In this document: piece after piece, positions 1 through 11,539 of the stretch
Position numbering within the stretch: position 1 is the first letter of the stretch
Layout: each line of letters begins with the position of its first letter
Origin: Xanthostigma xanthostigma
Taxonomy: Eukaryota > Arthropoda > Insecta > Raphidioptera > Raphidiidae
DNA length: 64,000 nt
NCBI GenBank assembly: GCA_963575645.1
Contig: OY754464.1
Location: 27,543,501 to 27,607,500, forward strand
Direction of reading: 5' to 3'
Notes under the pieces: model-generated
Databases searched by the model: none
Seen by the model: the letters and a program-made list of their open reading frames with translations, nothing else
What the model was told of the DNA's origin: nothing
Program-made: the position numbers and the translations under genes

Positions 1-157
1 CATCACATATATAATTTTTGTAGAACTGTATTAATTCGAAGTATCTATATTCTATTTATCTCTGTAAGTTGAATTGTGCTGAGAGAAATTTTAAATCATT
101 CTACGTAGGTCAGAAGAAAGGGCATAGATGTTCATTTTTTCTAAAATAACTGAATTA

Positions 158-701
158 TATACGCTAGGAAAGTATCTATGACACGCGACTTTTGCGCCAT
201 CTCGTGTTTGATTTTTTAAAATCTGGTTCAGTTAAAACTTACAAACCCATGGAAACCAGCTTTATTCTTAATTATAAAAAAATATTTACGCACAATGTCA
301 GTAAAAAAAACCTACATAAATGTTAAAACAATTTTTATTTCAAGATTTTTTAAATCTTATTTTGTTAGCATAATAATTATGATATTTTCCATGTATTTAA
401 TAATCGTTACAGACGTAGGTAAAATAAAATTTTATTACATTTGACGACGTACTGCTGCAATCCATTTTTTACTCTCTAATTCATAAGAAAATCCAGGAAA
501 AGGGTGGAATTGTAATTCTAGATTTTTAGTTGGTGTATCTTTACAATCAACAACACAGCACTTCCGATTTGATAGATTTTTTCAACAATTAATCCTTATT
601 AAAATTGCACGTATAACATAATATGACACTAAGGTTTTCACTGAACCAGAATTAAAAAAAAAAACATGAGAGGGCGCTAAGGTCACGTGTCCTAGCGTAT
701 A
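158..701. mobile_element. Non-autonomous DNA element with inverted ends
   Basis: The left end (from 158, TATACGCTAGG) and the reverse complement of the right end (ending 701) match for about 80 bp with gaps, including a shared GGTTCAGT segment further in. The inside is AT-rich with no transposase-like reading frame. I saw no clear target duplication. A palindromic miniature element is the best reading. Confidence 0.6.
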
Positions 702-1071
702 TATTTTCCAAAAAAAAAGGTCAAAATTAAATTGAAAATAATATAGGATCGTTTTTTTCAGTCGTTGTTTTGGCAACCCGATTCAGCAATGCCGTTCCGT
801 CTGAAAGAGTCGACAATACGGTGAGTCAAAGACAGATTATACATCTCAATGCTCACGGTAAAGCATTAATTCGGTCCCAAAACTCTTCGTAATCACTAAA
901 CACATCGAATTTTAATTGGCTCTTGACGAACCCGTTCCCCCCAGAAAATACGTCAGTCTCACAAAAGATCTTTACTTTAATATAATCTCGATCACAAAAT
1001 AGAATATTTTTTGTAACACGTGCATTAAAAGTGCACCATTAGGCCTAGCACACATGAAGAGCGTTCAACGA
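702..1071. other. Unassigned non-coding stretch
   Basis: Mixed AT-rich sequence with no convincing exon, RNA gene or repeat that I could match elsewhere in the window. Confidence 0.4.
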
Positions 1072-1467
1072 TTTATTCAACTCATGCGCGTTATTCATGT
1101 TTTATCATGCCTAAAAACCGAACCCTAAATAGCCATTTACCGACTGGTGACAATTACTTGTCATAACTCAATGAAGATTCCTACTAGCTCGGCCATTGTG
1201 GAGTAATGAAAATAAACGTAACTATTTTCTGAGTCGTAACGAAATAGTAGGTAACAACAACTCCGTTGTTACCCATTGAGACTAAAATTGAGAGGCCGAA
1301 TGTTTTCGACATGGAGTTTATTCATAATCGGCTAACCTCAAACCAAAACATTGAATCGTGCTGTTTGGTGCTGTTAGTATTGACAGTTTTTTTTATAAAG
1401 AAATAAATAGATATTTACAACATCTCATTATAATTAAAACATGAATAACGCGCAATTGTTGAATAAA
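1072..1467. mobile_element. Miniature inverted-repeat element, copy 1
   Basis: Both ends carry inverted versions of a sequence of about 33 bp built around TTTATTCAAC and GCGCGTTATTCATG. The same element lies in the opposite orientation at about 57797-58192, next to the same kind of small palindrome. It has no coding capacity. Confidence 0.7.
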
Positions 1468-1469
1468 AT

Positions 1470-1640
1470 TATGGGCGCAACTTGTAGGCTAAGTCATGAC
1501 CTGTCAGCGCGATGTTTTCAGCACTCGTCTCCGGTGCGCAGTATGCACTCTCTTCGCGCGTGCCTGCGCACCTACGACTCGTGCTGAAAACATCGCGCTG
1601 ACACGCCATGAATGACTTACGACTACTAGTTACGCCAATA
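1470..1640. mobile_element. Near-complete palindrome of 171 bp
   Basis: The ends (TATGGGCGCAAC and, reversed, TATTGGCGTAAC) and the inner arms (CAGCGCGATGTTTTCAGCAC and its exact reverse complement) form one long hairpin with a short loop around 1555. It abuts the 1072-1467 element. The matching site at 57721-57793 has the outer part but lacks the inner hairpin. Confidence 0.65.
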
Positions 1641-2016
1641 ACTATTACATGCTTGTTTTCGGGGACGGAAGTTGACTTCTTCATGCCAATGAGCTAGAAT
1701 AAAAGTCCCTCACGCGCAGATCAAAAGTAAAGAGTTTTCGTCCTTGGGGATTTTTTTTTCGGGCTGACCCAATAGTCATACGCAAGTATTTGCTTCCAAT
1801 ACTCCTTTCTCCCTACACCAGCAGCATAGGCTGGCACACATTGGCCCAATGTTCCTTAGCGAATATTTGCTTTCAGAACACTTTACTAAGCATGTTCCCG
1901 CTCAATTATTTTGCAGTGGGTTTAACACTGTAATAATATTAATATCTCTCAATATTTTTTTCATCAAACCCTCTATCATGAAGAATTTGATTCCAATTAA
2001 TTACAAACAATCTATA
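1641..2016. other. Unassigned non-coding stretch
   Basis: AT-rich sequence with a short open frame (1849-2064) that runs into the Helitron end and shows no protein-like composition. Nothing else is recognisable. Confidence 0.4.
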
Positions 2017-2667
2017 TCTATACTAATATATAAAGCTGAAGAGTTTGTTTGTTTGTTTGGTTGAACGCGCTAATCTCAGGAACTACTGGTTCGAATTGAT
2101 TTTTTTTTGCATAGCCCATTTATCGAGGAAGGCTATAGGCTATACAATATCACGCTACGACCAATAGAAGCGGAACATCAATGTAAATAGTTGCAAAATG
2201 TACCTCAAAATTAGCTTCTATTCAGATGAAATGCCCTAACTAAATATTCCTATATTAGCGTCGTACATTCTCAACCCTGGCTAGCTCAGTCGGTAGAGCA
2301 TGCGACTCTTAATATCAGGTTCGTGGGTTCGAGCCCCACGTTGGGCGAATATATTAAAAATTTTTTTTTATTTTCTACATTGCTTTCTTACATTTAAATT
2401 TATTATAATTTTATTTACGACTAATTAAAATTAAATAAATCTAATTAATAGCTCGTTTGAAAACTGTTACAACTATAGCCTATACCTATATAAAAATAAT
2501 TTTCCTTAAATACTGCTTTTTATCGACAAAAACTTTTGAACGGCAACTCTGATCATCATGAAATTAGGACACAACATCCATCTCGGTAAACCAAGATGAA
2601 TTGGAGTACTCGTGTCCCTCCTCCCATTCGTTCTTTTGCACCCGGATGAAACCGGGCGGGACCGCTA
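2017..2667 (+). mobile_element. Helitron-like non-autonomous element carrying a tRNA-like sequence
   Basis: It starts TCTATACTAATATATAAAGC after an A. It ends CTAA before a T, preceded by a short GC hairpin (CCGG...CCGGG) about 10 bp inside, which are the hallmarks of Helitron ends. The opening resembles Helitron-like repeats I recall from lepidopteran genomes. From about 2210 to the end it matches the element at 39605-40167, tRNA-like core included. No helicase or Rep coding is present. Confidence 0.7.
2275..2348 (+). pseudogene. tRNA-Lys(CTT)-like pseudogene inside the Helitron
   Basis: The D arm (TAGCTCAGTCGGTAGAGCA), anticodon CTT and T arm (GTGGGTTCGAGCCCCAC) follow the tRNA-Lys pattern, and the A and B boxes for Pol III are intact. 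The first acceptor pair and two anticodon-stem pairs are mismatched, and one base is missing in the variable region. It is probably a captured, decayed tRNA that no longer works in translation, though Pol III could still recognise it. Confidence 0.65.
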
Positions 2668-2709
2668 ATTAAATATAAAGAAGCTGGTCGGTGTTTGTCA
2701 TTCTCTTCT

Positions 2710-3020
2710 AAGCCCCATAGAGATATAAGTACTAGAGTACTCGAGCGGGTATGCTTGCCATAAGTGAAAGTGTCTGCAGTTCAGAGAGGGAACGCTGCAA
2801 TCGTTCCGTATCATTCTCTCTCATGAGCGCTTGTTGACAGATCGTTAACTGAAGAGGGGAGGGCGGGGAAAACGATATCCTTAGGTAACTAGCCATGTGC
2901 TGTTTATATCTTTAGTTACCATAGTTATACGGAATTGTAAGCAGCCTTCTCTCTCTCAATCGCAGACACTTTCAAGGCTCACTCGCGGACTCTAGTTACT
3001 TATATCTCTATGATCAGCCC
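2710..3020. mobile_element. Miniature inverted-repeat element
   Basis: The left end has ATAGAGATATAAGTACTAGAG and then GAAAGTGTCTGC; the right end carries the reverse complement of both with few changes. The middle is GC-richer and non-coding. Confidence 0.6.
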
Positions 3021-3346
3021 TCTAATACCTTCCAGCCTCGAACATTTGACGATCATTGTCCACTAATGAAGTGGCCACATAATCGTTATTGGATAATATT
3101 GGGCTAGGTTTGCCATGTGTGTAGTCTCTCCTTAAGCGAAAGTGGCGCCATCCTACGCGAATATTGTAAATTAACTGACACTTCGCCTTACTTACTATTC
3201 TGAAGATGGAAGCATGGTCTAATATTCAAAAATTATAAATCCTCATATCTACAAAATATTAATTTTTAAGCACTATACCGTTGAAATGATACAATTAAAA
3301 AGGCGCTTAATTTTTTTGATTTCCCATTTACAAAAAAAAAAAACAG

Positions 3347-6300
3347 ATGCACGGCTCTTCAATGACAGCTGACGGCTGGCGACCAATGATATCGTCGGAA
3401 ATAAAACCGTACCGATTGACGCCGGCGCCTGTGTCCTACGTCGAATCGCGACACCAACACCAAGACGCGGTCAAAATTCAACAGCAGCATCAGCAGCAAC
3501 CGAACGGACATTTCAAGAAGTCGCCGACACACGGCGAACAAATGCATTCGTTCGCAGAAAAAACAAAAGAGACCGGCAACAATAAGCAATACAAAACAAT
3601 TGCCGCAGCCGGAAGCTCCAACAGTTACAGCGTGCTGAAGGCGAACGGCGAGCAACATCACCAGGACAACTTCAGTTCGTTAAAATCGAGCGGCGGCGAA
3701 ACAGCCAAATTCGCGTCTATCCAATTACCAGGTGGCCTGTCGTCGTACAAGACGCACACCTATAAGATACCCCTGTCGGCGCTTGCGCCCCACGACACAA
3801 TTATCATGAATCTGGCCAACGGAGCGACGGTTCAACACGTAACCAAAGGTTCGGCAACTTGTAAACTACGTTAATTTCGGAAAATGTAGACAGCGACTAA
3901 CACTTAGTTTTACGGTTTTATACATGGGATGTATGCTTTACTTAGATTTGTTGCTTTGCTGCATCATTAAGCTTATTACCTTGTATTTAAGTATTAGTCA
4001 CTGTCTGCAATTTCTGAACTGACTATACATACCTACACCTATACTTACTAATAAATAAAAAGGTAAAATTTGTTTGTATGCTTATTTATAGGGGTAATCT
4101 CTAAAACTACTGAACCGATTCCAAGGGCGTAGATATAAGGAGGGGGGTAAAGGGTTAGTTACCCCCCCCCCCCCCGATCATCATAATAAAAATATAAAAC
4201 TGACAATAATACGAATGCCTGGCTAAAAAATAAAGTTTAGAAATACTTTTTGAAAAGGAATTTGTAAAATTAGTTTGGTAACTAGCGTGACCTGTGCGAA
4301 TTATTCGCACTAAATAAGTATAATAATTATCACTTTACAAAATTATTTTTTAAATATGATTGCAGGTATTCAATTCGTTTCTAATTTTGCACACTGCTTA
4401 TAACGTTCTTATTTTTGTTGTAAAAGAAATATGTTACTAAAATTGTCATATAGAGGCGCAAGTAGCAAAAGCGTTGTTCAGCGTTGCCCGTCAGATGACA
4501 GTATCCAGTATTTAAATTTTAAAATATAAAGGTCAGATGGCAGATCGAAGTGTTAAGGTTACGCCGTCAGATGGCAGACGTTGTTCAGAGTTTAATTAAT
4601 TTACAAAAACAATAGCAATAATAAATTTTTTAGTTGTCGATGTCAGTAGAGCAAGCAATAAATTATCTGTAAAATGATATATAATTTATGTGGAGAAATT
4701 GTGTGGTTTTTTCTAAAAAGGGAGGCAAACATCTTAAGCCTTAGCGTATTAATATATATGATGATTAATATTTTGCTTGACACTTTCCTTCGTGAGTATT
4801 CTTGTGTGTTATTAATAAAACTTAAAGAAATATTTGTTTTTTTTTGCTTTACACTAACAAAAAAAAAATATCTACGCCCTGGACCGATTCTAAAACTCTT
4901 TCACTAATTTTTAAAAGCTGCACTAATATCGCTGAGTAATATAGGCAAGTGTGTACTATGTACTGCACCGATTTCGACAATCGAGGTGTCATCTGAAAGG
5001 GCTCGACGTACCAATGTGTAGTATGGTGTCAGAATTGCGCTAAGTAGTTTTTCCGGATTGAAAATCTATTTTTAACGTTACAAAATAGATTACATAATAT
5101 GGTCAGGTTGTGGAAAAAACAATTTGCATAGGTCCGGCAAAAGTCCGGCAACGCCCCGAAATTTCCTAAAGGGTAGGTTTTCGTCAAAAAAGTTTCAAAC
5201 AAAAGTTGCTCAGCTTGGAAGATGAAATCGCTTGCAAACAAAATTCCCCTCACCCCCTCGCCGGTGGTGGTGGTGAATCTGACATTTTAAATGGCAACCC
5301 ACATTTTTTCTCACGGATTATGATTCTCCAAAGAGAAATATAAAACCTTTGTCCGAAATTTTTGAAGTGAAAACTTCTTTAGCGGCGCTGTACACTTTTT
5401 TTGTAATGGGTAAAAAATGTTAAACTCGCGTCAGAAAAAGTAAGAACTGGGTGAGACTCTCTAAGTGATAGTAATTGCCAGTTACTTTTTATACAACGTT
5501 AGACATCTAGCGTTGAAATATCGTACATAAAAATGCAATCTATGATACAAACCATTTTATTTACAAAACTTCTTTAGCGGCGTTGAACACTTTTTTTGTA
5601 ATGGGTAAAAAATGTTAAACTCGCGTCAGGTTAGTAAGAACTGGGTGAGACTCTCTAAGTGATAGTAATTGCCAGATACTTTTTATACAACGTTAGACAT
5701 CTAGCGTTGAAATATCGTACATAAAAATGCAATCTATGATACAAACCATTTTATTTACAAGTGTTGTCAATAAATAAACAATGCTTCTAAATGCAAAAAA
5801 TTAAGACGTTAATATTCAAGTTTTCACTTCTGCCGGCACTCCCAGAGTGCAACCCGTCTTTATTTTTATCTGAAGCTTTCCTGCACCCCCAAATGAAATT
5901 TGTGGTAATTATTTCACAACAAACATTTGCGATTGTTGTAATTTTAATGTTTAAAATAGAAATTTCTCTTCTGTAGGCTCGTCTTGGAGTAAATTAATAT
6001 TAGTTTAATACGTTAAACAGGCACCATGTCGCCGATGAAGATCCAGGAGTTGTCGTCTAGTCTTACGGGGCACAGCATTCAGCTGAAACCTCATCATCAT
6101 CACAATCTTCACTACGCGGTCGGTGGGACAAAGGGTGCAGCTTCTCAGACCGCGAGACACCCGGTGATCGGCAAGTTGCAGGCGCACATGGCGCTGGCGG
6201 CAAACAGCGGCAAAAAATACAAACACACTCAACATGCGGCCAACAGCAACAGGGACGAAATATTTGTACCGGCGCCCTCGTCGATACTGAGTAAGTTTAA

Positions 6301-9300
6301 ACTCTGCTCTCGTAATGAACTCAGTTGACGAGCTTCTATAATAATTTACAATCTAATCTGTTCTGAGGAGCGGCCGTATTCCAAGTCAATATTCTCGCAG
6401 TAAAAATTCCAAGTTTTCATCTCAAAGCACCTAGAAGATGTAAGCCCTAGAAAATTGTATACCTATTTTGACACTTACTATCTTATCAAAACCTGCAGGG
6501 TTACTTCCCGTGCATTTAGAACAGGGTTGCGAATTTCTTAATTAAAAAAAATTGAATTAAAATTGAATTTTCAATTTATAATTCAAATGTTCGGATTAAA
6601 AATTAAAGAAATATTTTTTAATCCCAATGTCGGAATTAAAAATTAAATAATTATTTTTGAATGCAGTGGTCTGAATTATTTTTTTTTTAATTTTTTAATC
6701 CGTATGGCGGGATTATAAAATTAAAAATTATTTTTAATCCAAGTGTTTAGAATTAGATAAAATTATCGACCAATTTTTCAGATAATATATTAACAAAAAA
6801 TATAATTAATACATTAACGTTTCGATCCGGATTTGGATCTTCTTCAATATTTTGATACTAATTAATTATTTTGAAAGAATTTTATATAAAGCGAATTAGA
6901 AATTAAATATTAATTATTTTTTATATTTTTTAGATCCGTTCTGAAGAAGATCCAAATCCGGATCGAAACGTTAATGTATTAATTATATTTTTTGTTAATA
7001 TATTATCTGAAAAATTGGTCGATAATTTTATTTATTGAAGAGTTCTAATCAGACGTTAATCAAAGATTTGTTTAGAATTAGCTAATTCAATTATTTTTTC
7101 AATGCATTATTTGCAACCCTGATTTAGAAACTGGAAATTTGGCACATACCTAGGGCTTTGAGTACAAATAAAAGAAAAGAATAGCTCCTTACGGTACGGA
7201 TTGCATCTGAATATGTGTTGAGAAAATAGCAAAAGACATACCTACATGTGAAAAAAAGGAGTCAAAATGAGCGAACTTAACTTCGAACACCGTGTATAAA
7301 ATAATTTAGTATGGATTTGCAGAAACTAGAGTACGTTTTCTTATGTACTATGAATTTATTACGAACATTTTTTGACAGATTCGTTCAGCTATTACACGCC
7401 CGGAAATAGCAAAACGAAACATTACCTGTCCCATTTGGAGTTCCCCGGCGCCGGTCACCATCACCAACAGCAGCAACAGTATTCGCTGTCGTCGGGACTG
7501 ACCACCGACGACCTTGTGCAGCAGTTGGTTCGCGACAGCAATCCGCAGGTGAAGACTCAGTTCGTGTATCCGACAAAACACACCGTTCAAAATACGCAGA
7601 CCGTGACACCGACGGCCGCGCAGCAACAACAAAACGAACTGCTGCCCTACCACAGCAGTCAAAATGACGAGTTCACGAGAAACTTGGTGCCGCCGCCGTT
7701 CAGACCGATCAAGGACAACGAACTGAACCGGCCGAAACCAACTGAAACCGTTCTGTTGACACCGCCGACCGCCTACGATCATCAACGCTACAAACACAAG
7801 AACAAGGAAAACTACGAACACCAGCAGATACACAAACAAGAGAACTACGGCCAACAATTGTCACACAAACAAAAGAACAACGACAAGCTGATTGTTCAAG
7901 TGCCGCCGCCGTTCGAACAACAATTCGAGTTCGAAACTGAAAAACCGCGAGTCGTCGAAATGGAAATAACAAAGGAAAAACTGAACACCTTCCACAACAA
8001 TTATTTTTCCGGTGCGGTGGCGCAAAAAGGTCACACGTACGAAGTGACGGAAGAGAAGTTTGATGAAACGACGTCGAAACCGTTACTTCTGCCGGTGAAA
8101 AATCGCAAAAGGAAACGTCCAGAGAACGCGGGCTTTCCCTACAACTTTGACGGCGAAGCGACTTTTTTGCCCACGCCATATCAGCCAGACGTAGCGATCT
8201 ATCCCACGTCTCAAAGTGACGTTTCAACAATCTATTCGACAATCAATTATGACAGACCTTACAACGACTACATTTTGCCGACCAGACTTTACGACGAAAC
8301 AACAACCCACTACAAACCTTACAAATTCTCAGAAGAACTGACCACCCAATTGATTCCGCCATACGAAAATGCCGACCGATTCAAATACAGTCATCACAAT
8401 GAACTTACAACCGTTTCTGACTATGATTCGCCATCTTTAGCGACAGTATATCCGGACGACTATTACACCGTCGGTTCAAAATATGTAACTGGAGATCCCA
8501 GTAGCGGCACCGCATATTCCAATATCAAATACGATACCGGTGATACCGGATCTTCTAGATATGAAGCGGAAAATTCAAAACACAACGTTAGAACACAGTA
8601 TGTCGACGCTAACTCTAACTTCAAAAATGCCGGTCTGAACTACGAAACCACCGGTACAAATTATGAAACGGCCGGGTCTAAATATAAAACCGACTCGTTT
8701 GTCCAAGAAGTTGACGACACTACTACCGAACGATCTGCTAAAACTACGACGACTCCTGAGCCTATGACGACTACATCAAAACCGCGCAACCACCACAGAA
8801 GGCGCAGGCCTACGAGACCGCAGTATTCGTCGTCGACGGAACAACCGGAACGAACGCACCGAGTCAGATCTCGCGGAAGGAGTACAGCGAAACCGCATAT
8901 GACGACTCCGCAGGCTGAAACGGAGACGACAACGAGCGTTCAAGCAACTGTGGAACCGACTGTACCGATTAAAAACAAAATAAAATATTCTGAATACACT
9001 GAGGAGCGTGTGTCGAACAAATATTTCAATCGGGACGAAGAAAAATCACAAACGGACGATATTGAAAATAAATACGACGACAGAAGGAACGATTATAAAC
9101 GGAAGAAGCGACCGGGAAATTTAGCACAAATGAATGACAGTAAATATTTGAATATGAGAAGTAGACCGGCAGAGGAGACTGAGAATTCCGAGAATGTAAA
9201 TGAAAAGAAATACACGCCAATGAAAGAAAGTTTCAGCGAAAGTGACGTGGACGGAATTGAGTTCTTAAACGAAGATGATGACGATAAGAATTATCTTAAA

Positions 9301-10569
9301 CAAACCGCTACAGGTACGGATTTAGTTTACACGACTGCAGGAGCCAGCGAACAATTAAAAACGAATGAAAGTCCAGTCACGACAAAACGAAATCGGTATC
9401 AGGCTGAATCGATATCTAAGTACGATTACGCGAACAATAACGATGACGGATACGAAAAAATTAAGTCTGTAAAAACTACGACGACAGAAGATATGCCAGA
9501 ATTGACAACAGAGCGCTACGAAATAACAAAAATTCCTGAAAATGAAATAGACGGCGGGAGTCCAATAAAAGAACCACCACTCGACGAAGTAACCATAAAC
9601 GAAAATGAAACTGAAATTTCAGCGCAAGAAGAAGTTAAACCGGTCGTCGATGTAACGACGACGACTGAAAAACCTACTCCGACCACAAAAGCGAATCGAG
9701 TCAGAGCGAAACCTCTGAGATACGATGCGACCAGACCGAGATTCAGCGTCAAAGATTACAGGCAGAGATTAAATCAGCACACGTCGACGACCGAAGCTCC
9801 GAAAACATCGACGGAAGCGTCTTCGAGATTACGTTTCCCGAATCGAACGCGTCTACAAAGTAATCACAACGACAACGAAGAAAAAACTCGTTTGAAATTC
9901 ACTCCAAAAGAATCTCGGTTCAAATCTACCACTGAAACTAGTTTAGAATCAACGTCAACTGAAAAAAGTTACACTTATCGTAACTCTCCGTCGAGGCTGA
10001 GACCCGTCAGCGGGAAATATTACACGAGATACAGGTCAAGTACGACTGAATTGCCTACGTCCGAGGGAATACCTCCTCCGAAAGTGGTAATCAAGTCGAA
10101 CACCAACTTCTCAGGTTTAAAGAGACCGCCGCCAGTAAGTCTAAGAACGAGAATATTTAACAAGAAACAAAAAGAACACCAAAACATGACGAGCACGACG
10201 GAAATGTCGCCTGAAATTACTCAAGTCACCGAACCAAATAAACCAGAAACGGTTCAGACGACGGCAGGATCGCTGGTTGACGGTTGGAATGCGAATTCCG
10301 ATGATGACGCAATCATGAGCATTCACAATTTGTTTGAAAGCAATAAAAAGAAACAAGACGATGACGTCAACGACATATCTCAAGCTCAAAGGGTAGCTGA
10401 TTTGACGCAGTCGGTCAGCAAAGATTATAGCACGCCCGGTTTGTTCAAAACGGTTTCGCCAAACAGCAGGCGAGTGCCGAACTACTTCACAATAGCTACA
10501 GATGATCCTATTTTACCAATTGAAGCTTTTTTCCCACAGTTAACTAATAAAGACGGTAAACCGATATAA
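3347..10569 (+). CDS. Uncharacterised long Thr/Glu/Tyr-rich protein (at least three exons)
   Basis: I do not recognise this gene. Proposed exons are 3347-3860, 6021-6290 and 7379-10569, joined in phase through GTAAAC and GTAAGT donors, giving 1324 aa from the first ATG. Exon 1 sits straight after a splice-acceptor-like cag, so an upstream exon (leader, or a coding exon with a signal peptide) is likely; none is visible. The protein has no obvious folded domain. Exon 1 is His/Gln-rich, then holds a hydrophobic patch (PLSALAPHDTIIMNLANG). Exon 3 starts with a His/Gln run. Further on it has Tyr-rich imperfect repeats (NYETTG, KYVTGD), many TTTE and TTTEKPTPTT tracts typical of O-glycosylated extracellular proteins, basic SRLR and TRYR clusters, and a conserved-looking C-terminus (IEAFFPQLTNKDGKPI). 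GC-rich codons set it apart from its flanks. A secreted, matrix or cuticle-associated role is inference only. Polyadenylation signals occur at 10715 and later. Confidence 0.8.
4044..4121 (+). mobile_element. Helitron-like 5' fragment, continues at about 4891
   Basis: The sequence reading AAATTTGTTTGTATGC, then CTACTGAACCGATTC, resembles the start of Helitron-like repeats I recall from other insects. It is interrupted by the hAT insertion and resumes after it with TAAAACTCTTTC. Confidence 0.45.
4122..4882. mobile_element. Non-autonomous hAT-type element
   Basis: The ends CAAGGGCGTAGATA and, reversed, CCAGGGCGTAGATA are flanked by an 8-bp direct repeat ACCGATTC (4114-4121 and 4883-4890), as expected of hAT insertions. 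A run of Cs lies just inside the left end. There is no transposase. It lies in intron 1 of the uncharacterised gene and splits an older Helitron-like repeat. Confidence 0.75.
5371..5760. repeat. Two tandem 195-bp copies
   Basis: 5371-5565 and 5566-5760 are direct copies differing at only a few bases (for example GCGCTGTA versus GCGTTGAA, and CAGTTACT versus CAGATACT). They lie in intron 1 of the uncharacterised gene and are non-coding. Confidence 0.85.
6757..7031. mobile_element. Palindromic miniature element, copy 1
   Basis: Inverted arms of about 100 bp begin ATAAAATTATCGACC and contain CGTTTCGATCCGGATTTGG at the inner end. The loop is AT-rich. A second copy lies at 35199-35416 in a CNOT10 intron. 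This copy is in intron 2 of the uncharacterised gene. Confidence 0.75.
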
Positions 10570-11539
10570 GTAAATAAAATCGAAACGTTAGAGTTAAAAA
10601 ATTTACTCCATTTTTAACTTATATGTACACAGTTGAATTTTTCAAAGTCAATTCTCAAGGGACATTAAAATTCGAATTATGAAAAATTCGAGTTTCGAAG
10701 TAAAAATTACATATAATAAAGTTGAACCAAACTTCAAGTTTTGTAATAAAAATTCGTTTTAGAGAATAATTCGAGTTATGGGCGTTCAACTGTATCAATT
10801 TATCTGTTTCTGAATAAACCAAAGATCAGAATCTAAAATTAAATTTTTACTTCAAAAATTTACGTATTTATATTAAAATCAGTTTCTGAGTTTTTCGATT
10901 ACAAGTCTGACAGAACACTGATTTCTCATTTAGGGACAGCTAGCAATGTGAATACATTTTTTTCGTCTGTGAAAAGGATTTGGTTCACTGGTTTTTCGAG
11001 TTCAAAATATTTTTATAAATTAAGTTCATATTTATTATTTTCGTTTAATACTTAGTATAATGATTGCGTGATACTCAAATAAACATTTAAAGAAACTATT
11101 ATTTATTATAGAATATATTAATAATGACAAAATGATAATGTCACAGTTTCAAAGTTCTATAACAACAAAGTTCAGCAAATGGTACGGAAAAAATGGTAGG
11201 AGCTACTGTAAGTTGGTAAAGTTTAAAATTTTGTATCATTTAATTTATATTATTTATTGCATAAGTTTCTTTACAAAAAAAATGTAAACCAAAAACAAAA
11301 ATAAAATATACTTAATTGTAATTAAATTTATAACCACTAACTTTATTCTTCTTGATTTATAGTTAACTTATCATGACGTAACGATTCACAACACGAAAAA
11401 GGTTATGAAGTTAATTTTTTACGATTATATGGGTACGATAAGTTGACTATAAATCCAACTTTCGTTATGTCTATTCCAAGTGGCTGCCCAGCACCGACAA
11501 ACAAAAGAAATAAATAATGCATTTTAAACCCACCTTTGT
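10570..11539. other. Convergent 3' intergenic region
   Basis: AT-rich DNA between the stop codons of the uncharacterised gene and TRIP4, which face each other. It holds candidate polyadenylation signals for both: AATAAA at 10715 on plus, and TTTATT at 11253 and 11342 (AATAAA on minus). No other gene is seen. Confidence 0.6.

Noticed and set aside
582-776. Minus-strand 64-codon frame
   Set aside because: It lies at the end of an inverted-repeat element and is Phe/Leu-rich from AT-rich DNA, with no sign of coding.
2275-2348. Functional tRNA-Lys gene
   Set aside because: Acceptor and anticodon stems are mismatched, a base is missing, and the sequence is part of a dispersed element.
7348-8242. 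Long minus-strand frames opposite the uncharacterised gene
   Set aside because: They are antisense shadows of a GC-rich exon; the plus-strand frame is far longer and joins to upstream exons in phase.
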